Assembly: GCA_937960435.1 (NCBI GenBank)
Contig: CALGPN010000025.1
Coordinates: forward strand, 106,028 to 170,027
Length of the DNA: 64,000 nucleotides
Direction: 5' to 3'
Source: an uncultured Desulfosoma sp.
Lineage (GTDB): Bacteria; Desulfobacterota; Syntrophobacteria; Syntrophobacterales; DSM-9756
Below are positions 7,230 through 15,343 of the stretch, one piece after another. The translations under genes were made by a program, and so were the position numbers. Each line of letters opens with the position of its first letter. Within the stretch, counting starts at the first letter, position 1. Below the pieces are notes generated by a model. That model made no database searches. It was not told the DNA's origin and worked only from the letters and a program-made list of their open reading frames with translations.

Positions 7230-8468
7230 ATGGAGATTCGGCACACGAACACAAAACCTCATGGCGAAAACGACAGTGACCGGCTGGTGCACGAGCAACT
7301 GCGCCGGATCGGGCACAAGCTTCTCATCATGAGCGGCAAAGGTGGCGTGGGAAAAAGCAGCGTGGCGGCGGCCTTAAGTGTCACCCTTGCGCAAAAAGGG
7401 TTTAAAGTGGGCCTCTTGGATGTGGATCTCCATGGGCCCAGCATCCCTAAGATCCTCGGAGTTCAGGGGACATTTCATGTGAACGCCCAGAGGCGCTTGG
7501 TTCCCCACGCTCTCATGGAAAACCTCCATGTGGTCTCTGTCCAACTTCTGCTGGATGACCCCGATGCCGCCGTCATTTGGAGAGGTCCCGTCAAGCATGG
7601 GGTCATCAAACAATTCATCGGCGAAGTGGACTGGGGGACTCTCGACTACCTGATCGTCGATTGCCCGCCGGGAACCGGTGATGAACCTTTGAGCATCGCT
7701 CAGACGATTCCCGACGTTCATGCCGTGATCGTGACCACGCCTCAAGAGATCGCCCTCCAAGACGTTCGGAAATCCATAAACTTTTGCCGTCAGGCCCACG
7801 TGCCTGTTCTGGGTCTTGTGGAAAACATGAGCGCCCTTGTGTGCCCGCATTGCGGCAAAGAGGTCCACCTTTTCGGCTCGGGAGGAGGCCGACGAACCGC
7901 CGAGCGGATGCAGGTCCATTTCCTGGGAAGCCTGCCTTTCGACCTCCGCGTGGTCGAAGCCGGGGACACCGGTGCTACCCTGCAGATGGCCCATGACCCG
8001 GGCAGCTCTTTTTCCCAAGCCTTGAATGCCCTCGCGGATCGGGTCATCGAACGATGTTCCCCGCCGCCCCTTTTTGAAGCGCAAGAAACGCATACGGACA
8101 CAAACGAAAGGAGCGCGACTGTGGACTCGAATATTGTGCGGATTGCCGTCCCCACGGCCGACGGAATGCTTTGCAAGCATTTCGGGCACTGTGAAAAATT
8201 TGTTCTACTGGACGTTCACGGCTCTGAGATCCAAAATCGCACGGAGGTGAAACCGCCTCCTCACGAACCCGGCCTGCTTCCTCTGTGGCTGGCCGATCAA
8301 GGTGTGGGGCTGGTCATTGCCGGAGGCATGGGTCAACGGGCCGTCAGTCTCCTTGAAGAGCGGGGCATCCGGGTTCTGACGAGAGCCCCCGCCGATGATC
8401 CCCAAAACCTGGTACGCCGATATCTCGAGGGCACATTGGTATGTGGGGAAAACGTCTGCGATCATTAA
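7230..8468 (+). CDS. mrp: Mrp/NBP35-type Fe-S carrier ATPase with C-terminal ORP/NifX domain (MrpORP)
   Basis: Protein of 412 residues. Residues 1-280 form an Mrp/NBP35 ATPase: Walker A SGKGGVGKSS near residues 36-45, DVDLHGPS, DCPPGTGDE, and the cluster-binding Cys205-P-H-Cys208. Residues about 302-410 form an ORP/NifX domain (RIAVPTADGMLCKHFGHC, GLVIAGGMGQRAV, LVCGENVC). MrpORP fusions are known from Desulfovibrio and act in Fe-S cluster biogenesis. The start is uncertain: ATG 7230 has no ribosome site, whereas ATG 7211 has GGGAGG upstream but is in another frame and stops after 22 codons; see findings. Context: the sigma54 promoter at 7107 and an ORP gene directly downstream. Confidence 0.88.
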   Translation: MEIRHTNTKPHGENDSDRLVHEQLRRIGHKLLIMSGKGGVGKSSVAAALSVTLAQKGFKVGLLDVDLHGPSIPKILGVQGTFHVNAQRRLVPHALMENLHVVSVQLLLDDPDAAVIWRGPVKHGVIKQFIGEVDWGTLDYLIVDCPPGTGDEPLSIAQTIPDVHAVIVTTPQEIALQDVRKSINFCRQAHVPVLGLVENMSALVCPHCGKEVHLFGSGGGRRTAERMQVHFLGSLPFDLRVVEAGDTGATLQMAHDPGSSFSQALNALADRVIERCSPPPLFEAQETHTDTNERSATVDSNIVRIAVPTADGMLCKHFGHCEKFVLLDVHGSEIQNRTEVKPPPHEPGLLPLWLADQGVGLVIAGGMGQRAVSLLEERGIRVLTRAPADDPQNLVRRYLEGTLVCGENVCDH

Positions 8469-8514
8469 GGCGTCGTCGAGGGTCCACAGTGAAGCCGTTT
8501 CAAGGAGAACACTA

Positions 8515-8874
8515 ATGAAAGTAGCCGTGAGCTGCGCGGGTAAAGATTTGGATTCGCAGGTCGACTCGAGGTTCGGCCGTGCCCCGTATTTCCTTCTTGT
8601 GGAAACGGAAACCCTGGCCTTTGAGGCCGTGTCCAACAGTTCTAATCTTCAGGCTGCGCAAGGCGCCGGGATTCAGGCCGCCTCCCTGGTCGCCCGCATG
8701 GGGCCTGCGGCCGTGCTCACCGGACACTGCGGCCCGAAAGCTTTTCAGGTCCTACAGTCCGCAGGGATCCGCGTCTATGCAGGGGTTTCGGGGACGATCA
8801 GGGAAGCCGTCGCGCGTCTGAATGAAGGCCTGCTGACGCCCGCTCAGGCGCCGAACGCGGAAGGCCACTGGTAA
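8515..8874 (+). CDS. orp: orange protein (ORP)-like, NifX-fold cofactor-binding protein
   Basis: Single-domain protein of 119 residues with the dinitrogenase Fe-Mo-cofactor fold: MKVAVSCAGKDLDSQVDSRFGRAP at the start (first 20 residues are diagnostic), then VLTGHCGPKAFQVL and GIRVYAGVSGTIREAV. Size and context match ORP of Desulfovibrio (DVU2108), which carries a sulfide-bridged Mo-Cu-Mo cluster; whether this one does cannot be told from sequence. ATG 8515 follows AAGGAG at good spacing. It lies 46 bases after the MrpORP gene, probably in the same sigma54-driven transcript. Confidence 0.82.
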   Translation: MKVAVSCAGKDLDSQVDSRFGRAPYFLLVETETLAFEAVSNSSNLQAAQGAGIQAASLVARMGPAAVLTGHCGPKAFQVLQSAGIRVYAGVSGTIREAVARLNEGLLTPAQAPNAEGHW

Positions 8875-9219
8875 ACTGCCCAAGAATCCATGGCTTTGGT
8901 CGGCCGCTTCAACGATCCGTCTAGGAGCCCTGGCGGCACGGCAGGGCATACCCTCGGCAAGGCCCGAAAAGCGCCGGGTCTCGATCCGAGACTGAGAGTC
9001 ATGGGATTTGTGGGCAGGCAAGCCGTGAAAGTGCCTGAGTGTTTCATCGATGGATCTTGCGGGAGCTTCCGACGGTGGAGGGAAAAAACCGAGGGTAAAA
9101 TTTTTTCAAGGCAAAACGGGGAGCCTTCTGCTAAGGTGCCGTGCTTTGGCGGGCTGCCACAGCCCTAGGGCTATCGAAGCAAGCGGAAACCGACGGCGCC
9201 CAAAGGAGGCTCTCCGCTC
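8875..9219. other. intergenic stretch without recognised gene
   Basis: These 345 bases separate the ORP gene from the MFS transporter. I see no convincing reading frame, RNA gene or terminator. AAAGGAGG at 9202-9209 is the ribosome site of the transporter gene. Confidence 0.6.
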
Positions 9220-10488
9220 GTGTTTTTAGGAATCCCCTTCAGCCGTTTGGGGCTGTTGATCTTCACGCGCTTGTGGCTCAACGCCGGAGTGCGTCTCGCC
9301 TACCCTTTTCTCCCCACCATCGCTCGAGGGTTGGGGATCAGCATCGAGCAAGCCGGCCTTTTTGTTGCGGCCCGCTCCTTCGTGGGCCTCTTCGGCATCG
9401 CGTTCGGATTCCTTTCAGAGAAAAAAGGGGAGAAAGCGGGCCTTCTTTTGGGCCTTGCTTTTTTCTCCCTGAGCGGCCTCTGCATCGGCTTTCATCTGAA
9501 TCGCACGTGGGTCTTTATCGGCTTTATTTTGATGGGGCTGGCGCATGCGGTCTACAACCCCGCCGTCCAGGCCTATGTGAGCGGTCGGACGCCCTATCGG
9601 ATTCGAGCCCGCGCCTTGGGTTTGCTCGAATCGTCCTGGTCCGCAGGCTGGTTTGTGGGAATCCCCGTCGGCGGCTTATTGATTTCCCGCTACGGCTGGA
9701 ATGTCCCCTACATGCTTTTGGGGTTTATCGGCGTGATCCTTTTTCTCGCCACGCTCCGGGTTCCCTCGACCCCAAAGAAGTTTCCGGATTTGAGCGAGAC
9801 CTGCGCTCGAAGGGAAAAACCCCACGACGGCTTCTTTAAGACGGACGGCCATAGGGGAAAATGCGCTCTTACGTCCACCACCCCGGCGGGATCGCCAGGC
9901 CGCCGTCCCAGGCCATGGCTGGCTCTCGGCGTCACCTTTTTCGCCCTGCTTGCCAACGAAAGCCTCATGATCGTCTACGGCGCCTGGATGGAATCCCGTT
10001 TTTCCATCGGGACCGGTTCCCTGGGAATCCTCTCCACTTTCATCGGCTTCATGGAATTGGCCGCCGAACTCAGCGTGGTCCTCATGGTGGATCGGCTTGG
10101 CAAAAAGCGGGCTCTCGGCTTTGGCCTCGCGGGGGCGGCATTGTGCTACGCCGCCTTGCCCGCTGCTCAAACATCCGTAGCGCTTTCTGTGGCCGTGTTC
10201 GGTGCTGTTGCCTACTTTTTTGAATTCACCGTGGTCAGCGCCTTCCCCTACGTTTCGGAACTCAACCCCAACGCTCGGGGACGCTGGCTCTCCGCCAATT
10301 ACAGCTTCATGGTCGCCGGTCGCGTCGTCGGGGCCTTGATCGGCCCCCGGCTATGGGAACACACCCATACCCTCCGCGCCCACATGGCCCTTTCCCTCCT
10401 GGCCACGGCCGTGGCCGCGGTTTTCCTCGCCATGGCCCCAAATCCGGACCGGTCCCGAAAGAGACCAGATCACGGCCGGATGCCATAA
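9220..10488 (+). CDS. MFS transporter
   Basis: Major facilitator protein of 422 residues with about twelve hydrophobic segments, including LLIFTRLWLNAGVRLAYPF, AGLFVAARSFVGLFGIAFGF, GWFVGIPVGGLLISRYGW and, in the second half, VFGAVAYFFEFTVVSAFPYV. The central loop (about residues 185-230) is charged. The GTG start has AAAGGAGG 10 bases upstream. Substrate unknown; its position just before hgcA does not by itself indicate a mercury or corrinoid role, since a 240-base gap separates them. Confidence 0.82.
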   Translation: MFLGIPFSRLGLLIFTRLWLNAGVRLAYPFLPTIARGLGISIEQAGLFVAARSFVGLFGIAFGFLSEKKGEKAGLLLGLAFFSLSGLCIGFHLNRTWVFIGFILMGLAHAVYNPAVQAYVSGRTPYRIRARALGLLESSWSAGWFVGIPVGGLLISRYGWNVPYMLLGFIGVILFLATLRVPSTPKKFPDLSETCARREKPHDGFFKTDGHRGKCALTSTTPAGSPGRRPRPWLALGVTFFALLANESLMIVYGAWMESRFSIGTGSLGILSTFIGFMELAAELSVVLMVDRLGKKRALGFGLAGAALCYAALPAAQTSVALSVAVFGAVAYFFEFTVVSAFPYVSELNPNARGRWLSANYSFMVAGRVVGALIGPRLWEHTHTLRAHMALSLLATAVAAVFLAMAPNPDRSRKRPDHGRMP

Positions 10489-10532
10489 AGATGCGGAATG
10501 CACTTGGAAGAGTTCGTTATCGGGCGCGCCGA

Positions 10533-10538
10533 TTGACA
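10533..10538 (+). promoter_or_regulatory. possible -35 element upstream of hgcA
   Basis: A perfect TTGACA lies in the 240-base gap before hgcA, but no good -10 element follows at 16-18 bases (best TTAAGG). The rest of the gap shows nothing recognisable; no arsR-like regulator gene is present. Confidence 0.2.
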
Positions 10539-10729
10539 AAATCGCGGCCCCGAGGTTAAGGGAGCCATACTCGATTGCTTCAGGTGTCATTCAAAAAAAG
10601 AGGCCGCCGATGGGCACACAAACGAGGGAAAGTCTTTTCAAAAACGTGGAACCCTGTTGCCGTCCTCCTCAGTCGGTGAAGGTTTCGTGCTGACCACCCA
10701 AGAAGCGGGCTCAGGTGAGCCCCCCTCGG

Positions 10730-11770
10730 ATGGACCAACCTTTCGTCGATGGTCCGTGGAACACGCCGGTCGGTCCCGTTCCTCTTGTGTCCTCTCGTTT
10801 GACGGCCCGGGACCGATGGGGAACGTTCAAGGTACGCTGCGGGATTGGGCGGATGCGCTACACGGTCGATCCCGGCCTCTATGCCCTGGGAAAACCGGGT
10901 CCGGCGGATTCCGTGCTGGTGACGGCCAATTATAAATTGAGCTTCGACGCGCTCCGGGCGGCTCTACCCGGTCGAAACGCCTGGATTCTCGTCGTAGACA
11001 CCAAGGGAATCAACGTGTGGTGTGCCGCCGGAAAGGGAACTTTCGGCACGGACGAAGTGGTCGCCCGCGTTCAGGCCTGCGGCCTGCACCATGTGGTGTC
11101 TCATCGAACGCTTATCCTGCCGCAGCTTTCCGCACCCGGCGTGGCGGCCCGGCAGGTAAAAACGCACACAGGCTTTACGGCGCTCTTCGGCCCTGTGGAC
11201 GCTCGAGATCTTCCCGCCTACCTGGATGCCGGACACAAAGCCACGAAAGCCATGCGGCGCAAAAAGTTTCCTTTAAGGGAGCGCCTTGAGCTCATACCTG
11301 TAGAACTGGTGCACAGTTTGAAGTGGGCCGGGATCATCGCAACGGTTTTTTTCGTCTTGGGCGGGTTCCTCGATGAGGGACCCTTTTGGATTTCGGCATC
11401 CCGTGCGGCCTTAGGGCCCGCCACGGCGCTCCTGGGAGGCATCGCCGCCGGAGCCGTCTCGACCCCGGTCTTGCTCCCCTGGCTCCCGGGCCGGGCTTTT
11501 ACGACGAAGGGCCTTTGGGCAGGGGCAATCCTTGCTGGAGCCGCCCTGCCTTTTATCGGTCCAAAGCTTTCCGGTGCCCTGGAAACGGTTTCGTGGGGAT
11601 GCGGCGTGCTGGCGGTTTCGGCGTTTCTGGCCATGAACTTTACGGGGGCTTCGACCTATACCTCCCTTTCCGGCGTGCGTCGGGAAATGCGCTGGGCCGT
11701 GCCTTTAGAAGTTGTTCTTTTCGCCATTTTTGCCGGCTTATGGCTCTACAGCCGCTTGGTTTCCACATGA
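10730..11770 (+). CDS. hgcA: HgcA, corrinoid methyltransferase of mercury methylation
   Basis: Protein of 346 residues. HgcA transfers a methyl group to Hg(II) from a corrinoid, giving methylmercury. The diagnostic cap-helix motif is intact at residues 95-102, NVWCAAGK, with Cys98 equivalent to the essential cobalt-coordinating Cys93 of Pseudodesulfovibrio mercurii ND132; flanking GIN and GTFGTDE are also conserved. Residues about 1-195 form the corrinoid domain (VTANYKLSFD, HRTLILPQLSAPGVAA). About 205-343 contains five membrane segments, the HgcA-specific anchor. I prefer ATG 10730 (AGGTGAG 10 bases upstream) to GTG 10715. hgcB follows, overlapping or 47 bases away. Length and architecture are complete, so methylation competence is predicted. 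Confidence 0.96.
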   Translation: MDQPFVDGPWNTPVGPVPLVSSRLTARDRWGTFKVRCGIGRMRYTVDPGLYALGKPGPADSVLVTANYKLSFDALRAALPGRNAWILVVDTKGINVWCAAGKGTFGTDEVVARVQACGLHHVVSHRTLILPQLSAPGVAARQVKTHTGFTALFGPVDARDLPAYLDAGHKATKAMRRKKFPLRERLELIPVELVHSLKWAGIIATVFFVLGGFLDEGPFWISASRAALGPATALLGGIAAGAVSTPVLLPWLPGRAFTTKGLWAGAILAGAALPFIGPKLSGALETVSWGCGVLAVSAFLAMNFTGASTYTSLSGVRREMRWAVPLEVVLFAIFAGLWLYSRLVST

Positions 11771-11817
11771 CAGAAAAGGCAGCGGAACGTTTTTGGGGAT
11801 TCGAACGGAGCTTTTTT

Positions 11818-12114
11818 ATGATCGGTCGCTTCGTGTACTTGAAGGATGTCGTGACGCTTCAGTTGGATCCGGAGAAATGCGTCGGGTGTGGTTTCTGCAC
11901 CGATGTGTGTCCTCACGGCGTCTTCGTGCGGGAAAATGGTTCGATCCGTATCGCCTTTCGCGACGCTTGCATGGAATGCGGCGCCTGTGCCCGAAACTGC
12001 CCGGCGGACGCCATTCGTGTGAGAACCGGTGTGGGATGCGCTCAGGCTGTGATCCACAGCATGATCGGACGTTCGGGCGAAGGCTGTTGCTCTCTGGATT
12101 CGGGCTGTTGCTGA
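11818..12114 (+). CDS. hgcB: HgcB, 2x[4Fe-4S] ferredoxin partner of HgcA
   Basis: Ferredoxin of 98 residues that reduces the HgcA corrinoid. Two cluster motifs are complete: Cys21/24/27/31 (CVGCGFCTDVC) and Cys51/54/57/61 (CMECGACARNC). The extra HgcB hallmarks are present: Cys74 in GVGCA and a C-terminal Cys97-Cys98 pair; Cys90-Cys91 add a further vicinal pair. I chose ATG 11818, with GGAG 7 bases upstream. An in-frame ATG at 11767 overlaps the hgcA stop (ATGA) and would add 17 residues, so it is a credible alternative. The gene pair order and spacing are typical of known methylators. Confidence 0.95.
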   Translation: MIGRFVYLKDVVTLQLDPEKCVGCGFCTDVCPHGVFVRENGSIRIAFRDACMECGACARNCPADAIRVRTGVGCAQAVIHSMIGRSGEGCCSLDSGCC

Positions 12115-12246
12115 AAAGCCGCCCCGTTTTATGGACAGGCCTTGGCAAAGACCGCATCGGTAGGGTAAAAATCATTGACAGCGCATGGACGCTTCGCGGA
12201 CAAGAGGCGTGACATGACCCTCACAGGACCCCATAAGGAGGATGCC

Positions 12247-12411
12247 ATGCCGACCTACGAATACCAGTGCCAGTCTTGCCAGAAAGAGTTCACTATCATT
12301 CAGAGCATTTCGGAGCACGGCAAGAATCCCGTCCAATGCCCAGAATGCCGAAGTGCCAAGGTGAAACAGCTCATGTCCATTTTTACAGCCCAAACAAGCA
12401 AAAAGAGCTGA
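12247..12411 (+). CDS. FmdB-family zinc-ribbon protein
   Basis: Small protein of 54 residues opening MPTYEYQCQSCQKEF and containing a second pair CPECR, the four-Cys zinc ribbon of the FmdB putative regulatory family. AAGGAG lies 6 bases before ATG 12247; the longer upstream frame lacks a comparable site. Such proteins are common in anaerobes, with no firm function. A rho-independent terminator follows at 12435, so this gene ends a transcript that may include hgcAB. Confidence 0.85.
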   Translation: MPTYEYQCQSCQKEFTIIQSISEHGKNPVQCPECRSAKVKQLMSIFTAQTSKKS

Positions 12412-12434
12412 GCGCACAGTGCGTGCTGCGCGGT

Positions 12435-12463
12435 GAAGGCGCCTTCGGGCGCCTTCTTTTTTT
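12435..12463 (+). terminator. rho-independent terminator after fmdB-like gene
   Basis: A perfect 9-bp stem (GAAGGCGCC / GGCGCCTTC) with a TTCG tetraloop is followed directly by seven T residues. It begins 24 bases after the stop codon at 12411 and would end a transcript coming from hgcAB and the zinc-ribbon gene. Confidence 0.92.
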
Positions 12464-12723
12464 GCCTTCATCCCGTCGTTTCACCCAACCCGATAGACAT
12501 TTGGGAACGTCCGAGAACCCTGCGAAAACCATGGCCCCGTGCAGGCGGGGAACCTCCTTGAGTCGATTCGTCTGCAACTTCAGCGCTTGCGCCTCTAGCG
12601 CTCCTTTTGGGATCGGCATGTGCCGCGATCACTCTCAGCTCGTGCAGGCCAGTTCCATCATGATTACTAATTACTCCGTGTGGTCAGGGTGATTTTGATG
12701 GGCCATAGGACGCGGAGGATCCG

Positions 12724-13881
12724 ATGCACTCAACCATGAAACTTTGCCGACGATCGCGGCGATTTTTGGTGGCCGCGTTACTGATATGGCTCATCATGTT
12801 TTTGGGGCAGACCTTTCAGAGGGCTCAGGGAGCGACAACCATGGAGAACGCAGCACATCAAAGGGCCAAGGCGACCTTTGCGGGCGGATGTTTTTGGTGC
12901 CTAGAATCGGATTTTGAGAAGGTCGACGGCGTCTTGGAGGTAATTTCCGGTTACACGGGCGGCCATAAGGAAAATCCGACCTATGAGGAGGTTTCTTCAG
13001 GGCGCACCGGGCACGTAGAAGCCGTGCAGGTGATCTACGACCCCGCCAAAGTGACTTATGAGGCATTATTGGAGATTTTTTGGCGTCATATCGACCCCAC
13101 GGATCCCGGCGGTCAGTTCGTGGACCGAGGTTCCCAATATCGCACCGCCATCTTCTACGAAAATGACGACCAAAAGCGACTAGCTGAAGCTTCCCGGCGG
13201 AAATTACAGGAATCAGGCCGCTTCTCCAAACCCATCGTCACCGAAATCCTTCCCTTGGGAAAGTTTTACGAAGCGGAAGATTACCACCAGGATTTCTATC
13301 AAAAATCCCCCGTGAGGTATCATTTTTACCGGGCTAGTTCAGGGAGGGACGCATTTTTAAAGAGCGTATGGAAAGACGAAACGAAAAAAGAGCAGCTTGG
13401 TTCGACCAAAGCCGGATCTCCCGGATCCGCCTCCTTCGTCCGGCCCAGCGACGCCGAGCTCCGCAGGATCCTGACCCCCCTGCAATACAAGGTCACTCGG
13501 GAAAACGGGACCGAACCGCCGTTCCAAAACGAATATTGGAACAACAAGCGCCCAGGCATTTACGTGGATGTGATTTCGGGGGAGCCTTTGTTCAGTTCCG
13601 TGGATAAGTTTGATTCGGGAACAGGGTGGCCCAGTTTCACCAAGCCTTTGGAACCGGAAAACATCGTGGAACGGGAAGATCGATCCCTTTTTATGGTGCG
13701 CACGGAAGTCCGAAGCCGTCACGCCGATTCCCATCTCGGGCATGTGTTCTCGGACGGCCCGCCTCCCACAGGGCGACGGTATTGCATTAATTCCGCGGCG
13801 CTTCGCTTCATCCCTCTGGAAGACTTGGAAAAGGAGGGCTATGGGCAATACGTTCCGTTATTTTCCCAAAACCAACAATAG
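12724..13881 (+). CDS. msrAB: exported bifunctional methionine sulfoxide reductase MsrA-MsrB
   Basis: Fusion of 385 residues that reduces both stereoisomers of methionine sulfoxide. The N-terminus is a signal or anchor sequence (basic KLCRRSRR then about 20 hydrophobic residues), so it acts in the periplasm. MsrA spans about 48-205 with catalytic GGCFW (Cys56). MsrB spans about 240-375 with [15 protein letters not shown] and catalytic Cys354 in RRYCIN. MsrB lacks the zinc CxxC pairs ([11 protein letters not shown] instead), as in the Neisseria/Haemophilus-type fusion. GGAGG precedes the start. It is an oxidative-repair enzyme in an otherwise anaerobic gene set. Confidence 0.93.
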   Translation: MHSTMKLCRRSRRFLVAALLIWLIMFLGQTFQRAQGATTMENAAHQRAKATFAGGCFWCLESDFEKVDGVLEVISGYTGGHKENPTYEEVSSGRTGHVEAVQVIYDPAKVTYEALLEIFWRHIDPTDPGGQFVDRGSQYRTAIFYENDDQKRLAEASRRKLQESGRFSKPIVTEILPLGKFYEAEDYHQDFYQKSPVRYHFYRASSGRDAFLKSVWKDETKKEQLGSTKAGSPGSASFVRPSDAELRRILTPLQYKVTRENGTEPPFQNEYWNNKRPGIYVDVISGEPLFSSVDKFDSGTGWPSFTKPLEPENIVEREDRSLFMVRTEVRSRHADSHLGHVFSDGPPPTGRRYCINSAALRFIPLEDLEKEGYGQYVPLFSQNQQ

Positions 13882-13893
13882 AGGAAAGGCCCC

Positions 13894-14415
13894 ATGGAAG
13901 TGACCCTGCTCATGGCCATGACCCTGGACGGAAAAATCGCCAAAACCGCCGACCACTTCCCTGACTGGACCGCACCGGAGGACAAGAAATTTTTTGCCGA
14001 GCGCACCCGAAAAGCGGGCGCGGTCGTTATGGGGTCCCGAACGTTTGACACTCTCAAAAAGCCTCTACCCGGTCGGCTAAACGTTGTCATGACCCGCGAT
14101 CCTTCGCGAACCTCTCCGTGGACCAACCTTGTCTTCACTCAGGATCCGCCCCGGAAGATTCTCGGCTGGCTGGAATCGCTCGGCTACCGGGAAGTGGTCC
14201 TCGCCGGGGGGGCTTTGATCAACTCGCTTTTTGCCGCAGAAAACCTCATCGATCGCCTCATCGTGACGGTGTCGCCGAAAATTTTCGGCACCGGCATTTC
14301 TCTTTTCTCACCCGAGATTTCCATGGACCTCAGCCTTGAAGACATTCAAAGAGCGGGAAAGGAGCTGGTTGTCCTGAGTTATAAGGTGCTTAAGCCAAAT
14401 GCATTCTCTTCTTAA
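13894..14415 (+). CDS. RibD C-terminal/dihydrofolate-reductase-like protein
   Basis: Protein of 173 residues with the DHFR/RibD reductase fold: MAMTLDGKIA at the N-terminus, GAVVMGSRTFDTL, and VVLAGGALINSLF with LIDRLIVTVSPKIFG. NAD(P)H-dependent reductases of this family act on pterins or riboflavin precursors, but the substrate here is unknown. The start follows GAGGAAAGG and lies 12 bases after msrAB, so the two are probably co-transcribed. There is no deaminase domain, so it is not a full RibD. Confidence 0.8.
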   Translation: MEVTLLMAMTLDGKIAKTADHFPDWTAPEDKKFFAERTRKAGAVVMGSRTFDTLKKPLPGRLNVVMTRDPSRTSPWTNLVFTQDPPRKILGWLESLGYREVVLAGGALINSLFAAENLIDRLIVTVSPKIFGTGISLFSPEISMDLSLEDIQRAGKELVVLSYKVLKPNAFSS

Positions 14416-14491
14416 GCTCTCGGCGAGCCGTGCCGAATAGATTTTTGATCCCGGAAAACGGCTGACACGCTCCCATTCGAGAGGACATCCC

Positions 14492-15343
14492 ATGAAAGTG
14501 GCATCGCCTGGCTTGGAACTGCAAAGTTTTGTTCAGCTCAGCGGGGATCTTCCCCCAATGCCGCACGTGGCCTCGGAAGCGCTGCAAAAAATTTCGGAAC
14601 CCGACGCTCGTGCGGAAGATATCGAAAAGATTCTCTCCAAGGATCCGGCGTTGGCCGCGAGGGTTCTAAAACTTGCCAATTCCTCCTTTTACGCCCGGTC
14701 CCGAACCATCGCCACGCTTCGGCACGCCGTTGTGGTCGTCGGTCTCAAAACCGTGCGATCCCTTGTCCTCGCCTCAGTGACGCGCGACCTTTTCGAACCT
14801 TTCGGCCTTACGGAAAAGCTCCTCTGGGAACATTCCGTCGGGTGCGGTTTGGCGGCCCGAACCGTAGCTCTCAGCCTACGTTATTCCAGGGCGGAAGAAT
14901 GCTTCCTGGCAGGTTTGCTCCACGATGTCGGCAAGATGATCCTTTTAAGGCATTGCGAGGAACCCATGCGCCGCATCATCCAAGATGTTTATAATGAGCC
15001 CGAACTCTCTTTCATGTCCTTGGAACAAGAAGCCTTTGGGTTCGATCATGCACAAGTCGGCCGCCAGCTCGCCATGAAGTGGCGCTTTCCCGAAGAAATC
15101 GCAGAGGCCATCGGATGCCATCATCGCCCTGCGACGGCAAAGATTTTACCTGCCCTGAGCGTGATCGTGCACTTGGCCAACGCCATTTGTCACAAGTTGG
15201 GCCTAGGCCCCACCAAGAAGCCCGATTTGGATTTGGCCGGGGTTCCCAGTGCACGCGCCCTGAAACTGAGTGCCGAAAAACTGGAAGCCCTGGAAGAATC
15301 CATTCGCCAAGTCATCCAAGCTGAGGCGTCGAGCCTTTCCTAG
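14492..15343 (+). CDS. HDOD domain protein
   Basis: Protein of 283 residues dominated by an HDOD domain (about 15-215): LPPMPHVASEALQKI, ARVLKLANSSFYA, IATLRHAVVVVGLKTVRSL and FLAGLLHDVGKMILL. The C-terminal 60 residues may be a degenerate HD-like cap. Unlike the gene at 84 it has no nucleotide-binding domain. These proteins act as signalling adaptors in many deltaproteobacteria. Its stop overlaps the stop of the convergent cbiH inside a CTAG palindrome. Confidence 0.82.
   Translation: MKVASPGLELQSFVQLSGDLPPMPHVASEALQKISEPDARAEDIEKILSKDPALAARVLKLANSSFYARSRTIATLRHAVVVVGLKTVRSLVLASVTRDLFEPFGLTEKLLWEHSVGCGLAARTVALSLRYSRAEECFLAGLLHDVGKMILLRHCEEPMRRIIQDVYNEPELSFMSLEQEAFGFDHAQVGRQLAMKWRFPEEIAEAIGCHHRPATAKILPALSVIVHLANAICHKLGLGPTKKPDLDLAGVPSARALKLSAEKLEALEESIRQVIQAEASSLS

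Noticed and set aside
8890..9168. 92-codon frame in the gap before the MFS transporter
   Set aside because: No ribosome site, low-complexity and no homology; treated as non-coding.
12175..12180. TTGACA upstream of the zinc-ribbon gene
   Set aside because: No -10 element at a suitable distance (best GGACAA); read-through from hgcAB is the simpler explanation.
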